The notes under the pieces: model-generated
Seen by the model: only the letters and a program-made list of their open reading frames with translations
Databases searched by the model: none
What the model was told of the DNA's origin: nothing
Position numbers and translations under genes: made by a program
Shown here: piece by piece, positions 18,986-29,756 of the stretch
How the letters are laid out: each line of letters opens with the position of its first letter
Numbering within the stretch: the first letter of the stretch is position 1
NCBI RefSeq assembly: GCF_902813185.1
Contig: NZ_LR778301.1
Location: forward strand, 2,994,501 to 3,058,500
Direction: 5' to 3'
Origin: Denitratisoma oestradiolicum
Lineage (GTDB): Bacteria > Pseudomonadota > Gammaproteobacteria > Burkholderiales > Rhodocyclaceae
DNA: 64,000 nt

Positions 18986-19921
18986 ATGGAATTTTTCAGA
19001 ATCAAAAAAGACATCCCCTTCATGCGCCATGCCCTGGTGTTCAACATCATTTCGTTGATCACCTTCCTGCTGGCCGTAGTGTTTCTGGTGACCAAAGGAC
19101 TGCATTTCTCCATCGAATTCACCGGCGGCACCCTGATGGAAGTCAGCTACTCCCAGGCGCCCAATCTGGACAAGCTGAGGGAGCGTCTGCGCAACGACGG
19201 ATTCACCGACACCCAGGTGCAGAACTTCGGCACCTCAAGGGATGTGCTGATTCGGGTACCCCTGTCCAGGGACACGGAGAGTGCCAAGGTAGGCGAACGA
19301 GTGATGGCCTCCCTCAACGCAGAGGATGCCTCCAACGCCCCGGCCCTGAAGCGGGTCGAATTCGTCGGTCCCCAGGTGGGTAAGGAACTGGCCTCCGACG
19401 GCGCCCTGGCCCTGCTGTTGGTGGTGATCGGCATCGTCCTCTATCTGGCGATGCGCTTCGAATGGCGTTTCGCGGTGTCGGCCATCATCGCCAACCTCCA
19501 TGACGTGGTGATCATCCTGGGTTTCTTCGCCTTCTTCCAGTGGGAATTCTCCCTGCCGGTTCTGGCCGCTGTGCTGGCGGTGCTGGGTTACTCGGTGAAC
19601 GAGTCGGTGGTGGTCTTCGACCGGGTGCGGGAAACCTTCAGGAAGAAGCGCGGCATGACCACCCCCGAGGTGCTCAACCACGCCATCACCAGCACCATCT
19701 CCCGTACCATCATCACCCACGGCTGTACCCAGATGATGGTCACCTCCATGCTGATCTTCGGCGGCGAAGCCCTGCACTACTTCGCCCTGGCGCTCACCAT
19801 CGGCATTCTTTTCGGCATCTACTCCTCGGTGCTGGTGGCCAGTCCCCTGGTAATGTGGCTGGGCGTCTCAAGGGAACAGTTCGTCAAGCCCAAGGTCGAG
19901 AAACAGGAAGCCGTAGTCTAA
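18986..19921 (+). CDS. secF: Protein translocase subunit SecF
   Basis: 311 residues. Motifs: FTGGTLMEVSY after the first membrane helix, ANLHDVVIILGFFAFFQWEFSLPV, and SVNESVVVFDRVRE, the SecF counterpart of the SecD RND segment. The final helices and LVASPLVMWLG are typical. Last gene of the queA-secF cluster; a palindromic repeat follows at once. Confidence 0.97.
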   Translation: MEFFRIKKDIPFMRHALVFNIISLITFLLAVVFLVTKGLHFSIEFTGGTLMEVSYSQAPNLDKLRERLRNDGFTDTQVQNFGTSRDVLIRVPLSRDTESAKVGERVMASLNAEDASNAPALKRVEFVGPQVGKELASDGALALLLVVIGIVLYLAMRFEWRFAVSAIIANLHDVVIILGFFAFFQWEFSLPVLAAVLAVLGYSVNESVVVFDRVRETFRKKRGMTTPEVLNHAITSTISRTIITHGCTQMMVTSMLIFGGEALHYFALALTIGILFGIYSSVLVASPLVMWLGVSREQFVKPKVEKQEAVV

Positions 19922-20006
19922 GGCTGTCACTCCCGCGCAAGCGGGAGTCCGGATTTTCCAGCACGATCCCCGCTTGCGCGGGTATGACTTGATCAGTGTT
20001 TCTCTA
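19922..20006. repeat. Dispersed palindromic repeat B, copy 1
   Basis: Two facing hairpin arms, CACTCCCGCGCAAGCGGGAG (19927-19946) and CCCCGCTTGCGCGGGTATGA (19969-19988), followed by GACTTGATCAGTGTTTCTC (19986-20004), the right end shared with copies at 32067 and 41407. It lies in the gap between secF and the cytochrome b gene and may act as a terminator for secF. Confidence 0.7.
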
Positions 20007-20027
20007 AGCACCTGTCAGGAGACTGCC

Positions 20028-20702
20028 ATGCCCCGCGTCAAGATCTGGGACCTGCCCACCCGCGTGTTTCACTGGATGCTGTTCATCCTGGTGGTGGCGG
20101 CCGTCGTCACCGAGAACCTGGGAGGCAATGCCATGGAATGGCACGGCCGCATCGGCCTGGCCATCCTGGGGCTAGTGAGCTTCCGCATCAGTTGGGGCTT
20201 CGTCGGCTCCACCTACGCCCGCTTCGGCCACTTCCTGCGAGGACCGCGAACACTCCGCGCCTATCTGCGGGGAGAATGGCAGGGACTGGGACACAATCCC
20301 CTGGGCGCCTGGGCGGTACTGGCCTTGCTGCTGCTATTGCTGACGCAGGCCCTCACCGGACTCTTTGCCAACGACGACATCGCCTTCAACGGCCCCCTCT
20401 ACGATCTGGTGGGCAAGGCACTGAGCGACCGCCTGCGGGGCCTGCACGCCATCAGCGCCTACCTGTTGATGAGCCTGGTTTCGCTGCACATCCTGGCCAT
20501 CCTCTATTACCGCAAGGTCAAGCGGCAGAACCTGGTCACTCCCATGCTCACCGGCTGGATCGAGGCAGAAGGAGAACCTAGCCGTGGGGGCGGCATCGTC
20601 GCTTTCATCGTTTCCACGCTGATTGCGATCCTGGTGGTCTATGCCGCCTCGGGCGCCTTACTGCCTCCACCGCCACCCACGGCTGCACCAGCCGCCTGGT
20701 AA
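20028..20702 (+). CDS. Cytochrome b561-family (di-heme) membrane protein
   Basis: 224 residues after a CAGGAG ribosome site. Four main transmembrane segments with histidines placed for two b hemes: RVFHWML near residue 14, MEWHGRIGLAI near 40, RLRGLHAISAYLL and VSLHILAILYY. A fifth hydrophobic C-terminal helix (IVAFIVSTLIAILVVYAA) and a Pro-rich tail follow. This is the small cytochrome b domain that reduces periplasmic cytochromes or accepts electrons from them. The convergent cytochrome c' gene next door is a plausible partner. Confidence 0.88.
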   Translation: MPRVKIWDLPTRVFHWMLFILVVAAVVTENLGGNAMEWHGRIGLAILGLVSFRISWGFVGSTYARFGHFLRGPRTLRAYLRGEWQGLGHNPLGAWAVLALLLLLLTQALTGLFANDDIAFNGPLYDLVGKALSDRLRGLHAISAYLLMSLVSLHILAILYYRKVKRQNLVTPMLTGWIEAEGEPSRGGGIVAFIVSTLIAILVVYAASGALLPPPPPTAAPAAW

Positions 20703-20738
20703 GCGCAAACAGCCGCCGGCAAGGGCGGCTGTTTGCGC
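20703..20738. terminator. Long hairpin between convergent cytochrome genes
   Basis: A perfect 15-bp stem, GCGCAAACAGCCGCC facing GGCGGCTGTTTGCGC, with a 6-base loop, starting right after the stop of the cytochrome b gene and lying 19 bases from the stop of the convergent cytochrome c' gene. No poly-T tract, so a bidirectional terminator or mRNA-end stabiliser is likely rather than certain. Confidence 0.65.
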
Positions 20739-20756
20739 TCAAGGAAGGAAATACGC

Positions 20757-21233
20757 TTACTTCTTTTCTTCCTTGCGGAACTTGTCGTGGCAAGCCTTGC
20801 AGGATTCCCCCAGCTTGCCGAACTGAATCTTGGCTGCCGCTGCGTCGCCGGTAGCCGCCACCTTGGCCATTTCGTTGGCCTCCCTGTTGTAGGCCATGGC
20901 CAGTTCCTTCACCTTGTCCTGTTCCTTGAAGAACTCGGACTTGACGCTGGTCTCGTGATGACCACTGCCCTTGTCGGTACCAGGCTGATACAGGGCGCCC
21001 ATGCCGGAGTTGGCGATGGCCTGGATGGTGTTGGCGGCCTGAACAACTTGCTCCTTGCTGAAGCTGCCTTCCAGATTGGCCTTGATGCGGCCCATGCTCC
21101 AGGCCATGGTGTTGTAGGCCGACTGGCGCCAGCGAATCTGATCCTCGGCCTTGCCAATCACCTGGGCCGCCAGAGCGCCAGAAACCAGGATCAGGGAAAG
21201 GCCGAGAGCAACCCTGCGCAATGTCTTTTTCAT
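20757..21233 (-). CDS. Cytochrome c' (c-556 family)
   Basis: 158 residues: signal peptide MKKTLRRVALGLSLILVSGALA, a four-helix body beginning with KAEDQIRWRQSAYNTMAWSM (the R-x-x-x-M/W pattern of cytochrome c') and a C-terminal CKACHDKFRKEEKK heme site (Cys145, Cys148, His149). Family members bind NO or CO at a five-coordinate heme, or act as electron carriers when six-coordinate. The Met in the first helix could serve as a sixth ligand, which would favour c-556-like electron transfer. Periplasmic. Confidence 0.9.
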   Translation of the reverse strand: MKKTLRRVALGLSLILVSGALAAQVIGKAEDQIRWRQSAYNTMAWSMGRIKANLEGSFSKEQVVQAANTIQAIANSGMGALYQPGTDKGSGHHETSVKSEFFKEQDKVKELAMAYNREANEMAKVAATGDAAAAKIQFGKLGESCKACHDKFRKEEKK

Positions 21234-21265
21234 GATGCCTCCGTAATGGAATGAGGAGGCGAATT

Positions 21266-21595
21266 CTAGTCCAGGGCGCCCCCGGCAAAGACATGCTTGA
21301 CCCGCAGGGTCCGGCCTTCGGTGACCAAAGTCACCAAGCGATCGATATTAGGATGTTTGCCCGGATGGGCCTGGGCATCGGCGGCATGCTCGGCATAAAT
21401 CTCCAGGCCCTTCCTGGCAGCTTCGGGGGTGATGGCACCGAAAGTCTGGGCCAAGTGGTTATAGACCGCCACCGAGCCCGCCTGGCCCGGCTTGTTCTCG
21501 ATCAGAGCCACTTCATTGCCCTCCCCGTCCAGCAAGCGCAGGCCGGCCAGGTGGGAAATGCGGGGCAACTGCTTGATGTTCTCGGCAAATCCCAT
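21266..21595 (-). CDS. DUF2322 family protein
   Basis: 109 residues. MGFAENIKQLPRISHLAGLR, then ENKPGQAGSVAVYNHLAQ and a C-terminal HPNIDRL; the sequence matches the small uncharacterised DUF2322 family of betaproteobacteria. No signal peptide or membrane segment. It starts 3 bases after the purB stop, so probably co-transcribed with purB. Function unknown. Confidence 0.75.
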   Translation of the reverse strand: MGFAENIKQLPRISHLAGLRLLDGEGNEVALIENKPGQAGSVAVYNHLAQTFGAITPEAARKGLEIYAEHAADAQAHPGKHPNIDRLVTLVTEGRTLRVKHVFAGGALD

Positions 21596-21598
21596 GGC

Positions 21599-22975
<1,377 letters not shown>

Positions 22976-23120
22976 TCAGGCGGGGAAAGAGGGGGCGGAT
23001 TTTATCATGGCGCCGCACGGCCCCTGCCCGCCCCAGGCCGACAGCGCAGGAGTGGGGCAGTTGGACCGTCACGGTGAAGCTGCCGTTGTATACTTGATTC
23101 ACCGCAAATTGAAAAACACC

Positions 23121-23729
23121 ATGAAACTTATCGGTTCCATCACCAGTCCCTATGTCCGCAAGGCCCGCATCGTCCTGGCTGAAAAGAAGATCGAATACGA
23201 GTTCATCATCGAATCTCCCGGCAGCCCTGGCAGCACCGTCGCCAATTTCAACCCCCTGGCCCGGATTCCTGTGCTGATCCTGGACGATGAGACTCCGGTA
23301 TTCGACTCACCGGTGATCGTCGAATATCTGGATAACTCTGCCCCCAACAACAAGTTGATGCCCCAGCCCAGCCGGGAACGGATGGAAGTCAAACGCTGGG
23401 AGGCCCTTGCCGATGGCGTACTCGATGCCGCGGTGGAAAACCGCTACGCATCCCTACTCGACGACGCCCTGCAAAACCGATCCAGCATCGCCAGAAACGA
23501 CGCAGTCATCATCCGCAGCCTGGACTTCATGGAACGGGAACTGGGAGACAAACCTTGGTGCATGGGCACACACTTCAGTCTGGCCGACATTGCTGTGGGC
23601 AGCGCCCTGGGCTATCTGGATTTCCGTTTCCCAAGAATCGATTGGCACGGCACCCACCCCGGTCTGCACAAGATGTTCGACAAGCTGATGCAGCGCCCCT
23701 CCTTCCAGGACACGGTACCCTCCACCTGA
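23121..23729 (+). CDS. Glutathione S-transferase family protein (YibF-like)
   Basis: 202 residues from MKLIGSITSPYVRKARIVLAE; the frame is open upstream but homologues start here. N-terminal thioredoxin-like domain with SPYVRK (Ser as likely GSH activator), ARIPVLILDDETPVFDSPVIVEYLD (the cis-Pro and the Asp-Ser GSH site), then an all-helical domain ending LADIAVGSALGYLDFRFP. The layout matches E. coli YibF/YncG-type enzymes of unknown substrate. A terminator-like hairpin follows. Confidence 0.88.
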   Translation: MKLIGSITSPYVRKARIVLAEKKIEYEFIIESPGSPGSTVANFNPLARIPVLILDDETPVFDSPVIVEYLDNSAPNNKLMPQPSRERMEVKRWEALADGVLDAAVENRYASLLDDALQNRSSIARNDAVIIRSLDFMERELGDKPWCMGTHFSLADIAVGSALGYLDFRFPRIDWHGTHPGLHKMFDKLMQRPSFQDTVPST

Positions 23730-23732
23730 TCC

Positions 23733-23755
23733 TGCGGGCATCTGGAATGCCCGCA
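23733..23755 (+). terminator. Terminator-like hairpin after the glutathione transferase gene
   Basis: 9-bp stem TGCGGGCAT/ATGCCCGCA with a 5-base loop, placed 4 bases after the stop codon. The following bases are only moderately T-rich, so confidence is limited. The next 270 bases to the diguanylate cyclase start show no gene. Confidence 0.5.
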
Positions 23756-24028
23756 ACATCTACCCCATTTCCGACCCATTCCGCCCACTTCAGGAGGAGG
23801 TGCCCCTTCCTGCAATCGAACTGGGATTTTTTGCTTAAAATCAAAACGCACAGAGATTTCTGCGACAATTAAGACATGGAGATAATGCCCTGACCATGGG
23901 GTACGACCAGGGAGGCAGGATGGAAGACTCGCCGACGCCACACCTTACCGGAGCGCTCCCAACTTGGGACATGAGTGCTGCCGGGACGAAAGATACCAGG
24001 GCATCTGGCCGCTAGCATCGGCCTGCCG

Positions 24029-26797
24029 ATGGGCATGACCCCCACTTTCCTTACCGGACGACGCCTGGGACTGCGGGGGCAGCACACTCTTTATGCCGTG
24101 GCCTTGAGTGCCGCCATGGTGCTGATCCTGATCGGAATTTCCTACATCGGCGCCAAGGATCTGGTGCAACAAAGCGCCCAACTGCAACTCCATGAAGCGG
24201 CAGAAACCATCGCTACGCCGATGGCCCAGGCCCTTGATGTGGCCGGACGGGAACTCAAGACCCTGGCCAGGGAGCGCCTCTTCACCAGTGCCCTGCTCGA
24301 TGTCCCGGGTCGCAACGCCTATCTCCTGCCCTATCTGGCAAGGCACGAACTGCCGACGGACATCGACTACAACCTGGCGCTTGCCGACTTTCACGGCGAT
24401 ATTCTGGCAGCGCGCAAGACCCGCCCCGGCTATCGTGATCAGCCCTGGTTCAGGACCATGCTTGATCGCGGCCGCCCTTACTCCGGAATCGAAATGCGCA
24501 AGGGATCAGCCACGCTGTATCTGGCAGTGCCGATTCTCTATGGGCGGCAAGGCCACTATGAAGGGGCATTGGTCATGGATAGCGACCTGAGCGCCTGGCT
24601 GAGTCCAGAGCAGGACGCCCTCCCCCGCAGCCTGGGCATCGCCAGCATGGAACTGATCGCGGCCGACCAGGTACTGGCCCGCCAGGTGATGTCCACTCCG
24701 CCCCAGGTCGTGTCGGTCGCCATTCCCATCAAGGCCCCAGGCCTGACCCTGGACCCCCCCCTCGAACTCCGGGTATCCATGGATCAGACCCTGTTCGAAC
24801 GGCCTCTGGACAAGTTGTTCATAAAGCATATCAGTGTCGGACTGCTCGCAATCCTGGCCGCCGCCGTGATCAGTGGCATGGTGGCCCGGACTCAAACCCG
24901 ACGCATCGAAATGCTGGCCCAGGAAGCCCGCAACATCGCCCTGAATGGCCGCAGCAGTATCTCCCTGACCGATGGACATTTCGGCAACGATGAGGTCAGT
25001 GATCTGGCCAATAGCCTGTCGAACCTGCTGCACAAATTGAATTCCCGCAGCAAGAATCTCGAAATCCAGGTCGAACAACGCACCGCCGAGTTGAACCGTG
25101 CCCAGCACATCGCGAAAATCGGCATCTGGTCCATCGACCTGCCCACCCATACCATGGTCTGGTCGCCGGAAACCTACCGCATCCTTGGTGCCCTCCCGGA
25201 CGACCAAGCCACCCTGGAAAGCTTCCTGGCCTGCGTCGCACCAGATGACCGCAAGCGGGTGGACGAGGCATTGCAAACGGCCCTGGTGACAGGGCGCTTC
25301 GATATTGAACATCGCATCATGGCACCCGGCATCCGCCGTCATGTGCATTCCGTCGGCGAGGTGACCTATTCCAGGAAGGGCAAGCCCTTGCGCGCTGTTG
25401 GCACCTCCCGGGAAGTTACCGCCGAACGAGAGGCGGCCCGGGCCCTGATCGATAGCGAGGCCTACAACAAAGCCTTGTTCGAGGGCTCCCAGATTCCCCT
25501 GGTGATCATGGACCCGGTCAGCGGCCGGGTCGTGGATTGCAACTCGGCGGCGGCCCAGATCCACGGTATGGCCGGCCCCGAGGCCCTGATCGGCATGGCG
25601 ATGCTCGGCCTCTCGGCCCCGGTTCAATACGACGGTACCCCCTCCACCACGGCGATGGCCCGCCATGTCGCGGCGGCTCTGGAAACGGGAGCGGTCCTGT
25701 TCGAATGGCGCCACCAGCGCCCCAGCGGGGAACCGTGGGATGCGGAAATCCGATTGATGCGCTTTCGCCACAAGGAGAGGCCCCTGTTGCAATTGGGCCT
25801 CCAGGACATCAGCGAACGCAAGCGCACCGAGGCCCGGATGATCGAGGCCCTGGTGGTTTTCAAGGCATCGAACCAGGGCATCATGACCATTGACGACCAG
25901 GGCCTGATCGTTTCAGTCAACCCGGCCTTCTGCGCCATCACCGGCTACACGGCGGAGGAAGCCATCGGCCGCAAGGCATCATCATTGAATGCCCCGCCCC
26001 CCCATCAGGATGCGGGCGTCTACCAGATCACGAACCAATCCCTGGAGGCCAAGGGTTCCTGGGAAGGCGAAATCTGGAGCCAGCGCAAGAACGGGGAAAT
26101 CTACCCCCAATGGTTGAGTATTTCCGCCGTGCATGAAGAGAAGACTGGCCAGGTATTCGAATATGTAGCTCTGTTCAGTGATATTTCGGAACGAAAGAAA
26201 CAGCAGGAGGAGGTCTGGCGCCAAGCTAATTTCGATGCCCTCACCGGCCTGGCCAACCGAAACCTGCTCCAGGACCGCCTGACCCAGGCACTGGCCCATG
26301 CCAGGCGCAATGGCAGCAAGGTGGGACTCCTGTTCCTCGACCTGGACGGATTCAAATGGATCAACGACACCCTCGGTCATGATGTGGGGGACGAACTTCT
26401 GGTGGAAGTGTCCCACCGTCTTCAGGCCACCGTACGCCAGGAAGACACGGTAGCCCGACTGGGGGGAGACGAATTCACCATGGTGATCCAGCACCTCGAC
26501 CGGCAGGACAGCCTAGAGAACATCGGCGAGAAAATCGTCACAGCATTGCGTCGGCCCTTTGGCCTTGCCTCGGGCGTGCAACATATTTCCGGCAGCGTGG
26601 GTATTGCGACATACCCCGATGACGCCGCCGATGCATCCACCCTGATGCGTTACGCCGACATCGCCATGTATCACGCCAAGCAAGCCGGCCGGAACCGCGT
26701 CCAGTGCTTCAGCGAGCACATGCAGGCCGATGCCCTGGTCCGACGTATGGAGGCCGAGCGCCGTGTGGCTCTTGATGCGCGGGGAAGAAGCGTCTAG
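24029..26797 (+). CDS. Multi-PAS membrane diguanylate cyclase (GGDEF) with no EAL domain
   Basis: 922 residues from ATG 24029; a GTG at 23975 is an alternative start. Order: TM1 (about 20-42), a Cache-like periplasmic sensor (about 45-250), TM2 (HISVGLLAILAAAVISGMVA), a HAMP-like linker and coiled coil, then three PAS modules (about 360-480, 480-610, 610-730), then GGDEF (about 745-905). The GGDEF active site is RLGGDEFT, and RQED five residues upstream is a product-inhibition I-site, so it should make c-di-GMP and be feedback-inhibited. The protein ends about 30 residues past GGDEF in a linker (FSEHMQADALVRRMEAERR) that normally leads into an EAL domain, but a TAG stops it. No EAL coding follows, so it looks truncated. 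Confidence 0.88.
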   Translation: MGMTPTFLTGRRLGLRGQHTLYAVALSAAMVLILIGISYIGAKDLVQQSAQLQLHEAAETIATPMAQALDVAGRELKTLARERLFTSALLDVPGRNAYLLPYLARHELPTDIDYNLALADFHGDILAARKTRPGYRDQPWFRTMLDRGRPYSGIEMRKGSATLYLAVPILYGRQGHYEGALVMDSDLSAWLSPEQDALPRSLGIASMELIAADQVLARQVMSTPPQVVSVAIPIKAPGLTLDPPLELRVSMDQTLFERPLDKLFIKHISVGLLAILAAAVISGMVARTQTRRIEMLAQEARNIALNGRSSISLTDGHFGNDEVSDLANSLSNLLHKLNSRSKNLEIQVEQRTAELNRAQHIAKIGIWSIDLPTHTMVWSPETYRILGALPDDQATLESFLACVAPDDRKRVDEALQTALVTGRFDIEHRIMAPGIRRHVHSVGEVTYSRKGKPLRAVGTSREVTAEREAARALIDSEAYNKALFEGSQIPLVIMDPVSGRVVDCNSAAAQIHGMAGPEALIGMAMLGLSAPVQYDGTPSTTAMARHVAAALETGAVLFEWRHQRPSGEPWDAEIRLMRFRHKERPLLQLGLQDISERKRTEARMIEALVVFKASNQGIMTIDDQGLIVSVNPAFCAITGYTAEEAIGRKASSLNAPPPHQDAGVYQITNQSLEAKGSWEGEIWSQRKNGEIYPQWLSISAVHEEKTGQVFEYVALFSDISERKKQQEEVWRQANFDALTGLANRNLLQDRLTQALAHARRNGSKVGLLFLDLDGFKWINDTLGHDVGDELLVEVSHRLQATVRQEDTVARLGGDEFTMVIQHLDRQDSLENIGEKIVTALRRPFGLASGVQHISGSVGIATYPDDAADASTLMRYADIAMYHAKQAGRNRVQCFSEHMQADALVRRMEAERRVALDARGRSV

Positions 26798-27880
26798 TCA
26801 CTCGATCATGCCGCCGCCCAGGCAGACCCGGGATTCGTAGAGCACCACGCTCTGCCCCGGCGTCACCGCCCATTGGGGCGCGGCGAAGACGATTTCGCAA
26901 TGCTCGCTATCAACGCTCTCCACTTCGCAGGGCGCATCGGGCTGGCGATAGCGGGTCTTGGCGGTGTAGACCCAGTGGGTATGGGGCGCCCGGCCCGACA
27001 CCCAGCTCAGGTTGGCGGCGGTCAACCGCTCCCGCAGCAGGGCCGGATGATCGTGGCCCTGCACCACGTAGAGCAGGTTCTTTTCCATGTCCTTGCCGGC
27101 CACGTACCAGGGCAGCTCCGGTGCGCCCTTGACGCCGCCGATACCCAGACCGTCGCGCTGGCCCAGGGTGTGGTACATCAGCCCCTGGTGCCGTCCCATC
27201 ACCTGATCGGTATCCAGATTGCGTATCTCGCCGGGCTGGAGGGGCAGGTAGCGTTGCAGGAACTCGCGGAAATCCCGCTCGCCAATGAAGCAGATGCCGG
27301 TGGAATCCTTCTTGGCATGATTGGCCAGCCCCGCCTCGGCAGCGATCCTGCGCACGTCACGCTTGTAGACCTGGGCCAGGGGGAAGAGGGTCCTGGACAA
27401 CTGGGCCTGATTGAGACGATGCAGGAAATAACTCTGGTCCTTGGTGCCGTCCTCGGCCTTCAGCAACTGGTACTCACCGAGAAACTCCCGCACCCCGGCG
27501 TAATGGCCGGTGGCAATCTTCTCGGCGCCCAGCTGCAAGGCATGGTCCAGAAAGGCCTTGAACTTGATTTCGGCATTGCACAGCACATCCGGGTTGGGAG
27601 TGCGCCCCGCCTGGTATTCCCGCAGGAACTCGGCGAAGACCCGGTCCTTGTATTCGGCGGAAAAATTCACCACTTCCAGGTCGATGCCGATCACGTCGGC
27701 AGCGGACACTGCATCGATCAGATCCTGGCGGGAGGAGCAGTATTCCTCATCGTCATCGTCCTCCCAGTTCTTCATGAACAGGCCCACCACCTTCCAACCG
27801 GCCTGCTTCAGCAGCAGGGCTGCCACCGAGGAGTCCACGCCGCCGGACATGCCGACCACAACCGTTCCTTTTTCAGACAT
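26798..27880 (-). CDS. mnmA: tRNA 2-thiouridine(34) synthase MnmA
   Basis: 360 residues. PP-loop [15 protein letters not shown] near residue 9; catalytic Cys in [14 protein letters not shown], and the second Cys in [13 protein letters not shown]. It thiolates U34 of Lys, Glu and Gln tRNAs using sulfur relayed through the Tus proteins. Its start overlaps the end of the next upstream gene by 8 bases, and its stop abuts that of the convergent cyclase gene. Confidence 0.97.
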   Translation of the reverse strand: MSEKGTVVVGMSGGVDSSVAALLLKQAGWKVVGLFMKNWEDDDDEEYCSSRQDLIDAVSAADVIGIDLEVVNFSAEYKDRVFAEFLREYQAGRTPNPDVLCNAEIKFKAFLDHALQLGAEKIATGHYAGVREFLGEYQLLKAEDGTKDQSYFLHRLNQAQLSRTLFPLAQVYKRDVRRIAAEAGLANHAKKDSTGICFIGERDFREFLQRYLPLQPGEIRNLDTDQVMGRHQGLMYHTLGQRDGLGIGGVKGAPELPWYVAGKDMEKNLLYVVQGHDHPALLRERLTAANLSWVSGRAPHTHWVYTAKTRYRQPDAPCEVESVDSEHCEIVFAAPQWAVTPGQSVVLYESRVCLGGGMIE

Positions 27881-28418
27881 CGGGACCTCCCCCGTCCATC
27901 CATTCCTCCAGCGGCAGGATCACCGCCGGCTGACCGTTATCCACGAACCAGCTATCCACCGCGTATTGCCGGGCTTCCCCGTCCAATGCCACGATGGCTG
28001 CCGAGTAATGTTCAAAAATCATCCAGCGGGTACGGCGTACCGGCTCCGTCACTCGATGAAAATGCAATCCGCCTCTCGCCTCCAGCAGTTTCAGCAGTCG
28101 GGTGGTGGTAGTGGCGTGGTCGATGCAATCCATGGCGCCCCGCCGCCCTTCATCCGCATAGTTGCCGCCCTTGTCGCCACGGATCGGCGTTTGCTGCCCG
28201 GCCCAGCCATAAAGCTGTCCGATTGCATCAGCCAATGCCGCCTTTTCCACCTCGCCATCGCGGGCCTCGTCCAAGCGAGCCAGTAAAGGCACCAGCTGTC
28301 CTTCGGCAAATATCGCTGTCACCTGATGGGCACAGCCATAGCCGTAGCAGATGGAAACGGGTTCGTCCGCCCGTGCGCTACCCAGCAGCAGCACCAGCAA
28401 CAGTCCCAGCCAGCGCAT
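27873..28418 (-). CDS. Exported protein with a transglutaminase-like Cys-His-Asp pattern
   Basis: 181 residues from [17 protein letters not shown], a signal peptide ending at ADEP. The mature part holds [19 protein letters not shown], then FEHYSAAIV and YAVDSWF. The Cys-(helix), His and Asp spacing is that of papain/transglutaminase-like peptidases. No named family was recognised with confidence. The start overlaps the nudJ stop (ATGA) and the end overlaps mnmA, so it is inside a nudJ-x-mnmA operon. Confidence 0.6.
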   Translation of the reverse strand: MRWLGLLLVLLLGSARADEPVSICYGYGCAHQVTAIFAEGQLVPLLARLDEARDGEVEKAALADAIGQLYGWAGQQTPIRGDKGGNYADEGRRGAMDCIDHATTTTRLLKLLEARGGLHFHRVTEPVRRTRWMIFEHYSAAIVALDGEARQYAVDSWFVDNGQPAVILPLEEWMDGGGPDV

Positions 28419-28870
28419 CAGCCGTAATGCCGGATCAGGTCCAGGGGAAAGCGCCGCCCCGCCAGATAGTCCTGTACGCATTGAAGGATCAGCGGACTGC
28501 GATGCCGATCCCGGGTAGCTTCGACTTCTGCCGGGCTCATCCACACCGCCCGCAGGATGCCCTTGTCCAGCGCCCGTCCCGGATCATGGTCGCCCAGGGT
28601 GCCCGAAAAGGCAAAACGCAGGTAGGTAATATCCCCCTGGGGACGAGGCCATTGATAGACCCCCACCAGGGCGGTGGGGTTGAAGTTCCAGGCGGTTTCC
28701 TCCAGGGCCTCTCGGGCACAGGCGGAAACAAGGGACTCCCCCGGCTCCAGATGGCCGGCAGGCTGATTAAAAAGCAGTCCCTGCTCGGTCTCTTCCTCCA
28801 CCAGCAAAAACCGGCCATCCCTTTCAACCAGGGCGGCCACCGTGACATTGGGTTTCCAGATCGTACTCAT
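28418..28870 (-). CDS. nudJ: Nudix phosphohydrolase NudJ
   Basis: 150 residues. Nudix box GHLEPGESLVSACAREALEETAW (residues about 38-60). Starts MSTIWKPNVTVAALVERDGRFLLVEE, and the position directly upstream of mnmA (with one gene in between) matches E. coli NudJ, which hydrolyses nucleoside triphosphates and HMP-PP. The open frame continues upstream as a shadow of the neighbouring dehydrogenase. Confidence 0.9.
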   Translation of the reverse strand: MSTIWKPNVTVAALVERDGRFLLVEEETEQGLLFNQPAGHLEPGESLVSACAREALEETAWNFNPTALVGVYQWPRPQGDITYLRFAFSGTLGDHDPGRALDKGILRAVWMSPAEVEATRDRHRSPLILQCVQDYLAGRRFPLDLIRHYG

Positions 28871-28887
28871 GGGCCGGTATTCTATCG

Positions 28888-29664
28888 CTACACCCGGTAG
28901 CCCCCATCCACGGAAAGAATCTGGCCCGTGGTGTAGGCCGCCCGATTGGAGGCCAGGAACACCACCGCATCGGCCACCTCGTCGGCGCTGCCCCAGCGCT
29001 TCAGGCACAGCTTGGACAGGGCGGCCTGCTGCCAGCGCTCGGTGAAGGTGCCGTCGGCCAGGCGGCGCAGGAAGATGCCGGACTCGATTACCCCCAGGGC
29101 CACGCTGTTGGCGCGGATGCCATAGCGCCCCTCCTCCCTGGCGATGCCCTGGATCAGGGATTCGATGGCAGCCTTGGGGGCCACCGAGAGCACGTCGCCA
29201 TCCGGCCAGCGATGCAGACCGGCGGAACTGATATGGACGTAGGAACCACCGCCACCGGCCTTGAGGTGGGGCAGGGTGGCATGGATCAGATTGAAGAAGC
29301 CGTTCAGGTCCGCGTCCATCACCTGGCGCCACTGGGCGGTGGTCATGTCGCGAATCTTGGGCTGGGCGATGTCGGTGCCGGACGCCACCACCACGGTGTG
29401 GATGCGCTGATGGGCGGCCAGAGCATCCACCGCAGCCTTCATTCCGGCCTCGTCCTCCAGGGAAAGCTGCACCGTCAGCGCGGTCCGTCCCAGGGCTTCG
29501 ACAGCAGCGGCAGCTTCGGCGGCCCGGGCGGCATTGCTCTGGTAGGTGAGCGCCACGTCGCTCCCCGCCTCCGCCAGGCGCTCGCAGATCGACCGCCCCA
29601 TGCCGCCGCTGCCGCCGATGACCAGGGCGACGCCCGGAGGAAAATTTTCTCTTTGTTTCGCCAT
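28888..29664 (-). CDS. SDR-family protein lacking the usual catalytic Tyr
   Basis: 258 residues. Rossmann loop GGSGGMGRSI near residue 18 and C-terminal GQILSVDGGYRV mark it as a short-chain dehydrogenase. The active-site region reads ISSAGLHRWPDGDVLSVAPKAAIESL: the Ser (SSAG) and the Lys (APK) are present, but the Tyr four residues before the Lys is Ser. Catalysis may use another residue or be lost. It is divergent from the steroid-type operon with 197 bases between, and a candidate operator lies in that gap. Role unknown. Confidence 0.8.
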   Translation of the reverse strand: MAKQRENFPPGVALVIGGSGGMGRSICERLAEAGSDVALTYQSNAARAAEAAAAVEALGRTALTVQLSLEDEAGMKAAVDALAAHQRIHTVVVASGTDIAQPKIRDMTTAQWRQVMDADLNGFFNLIHATLPHLKAGGGGSYVHISSAGLHRWPDGDVLSVAPKAAIESLIQGIAREEGRYGIRANSVALGVIESGIFLRRLADGTFTERWQQAALSKLCLKRWGSADEVADAVVFLASNRAAYTTGQILSVDGGYRV

Positions 29665-29756
29665 GGGCTACCCCGTTGCTGTTTCATTGAATTGGGAACG
29701 GCAAGCGCGACCATCCCGGTCGCCGGATATTGCCACACTCCAAAGTCGCTCCGGAA

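Noticed and set aside
26735..26797. Sec readthrough to restore an EAL domain after the cyclase
   Set aside because: The stop is TAG, not TGA, and no EAL-coding sequence follows in any frame.
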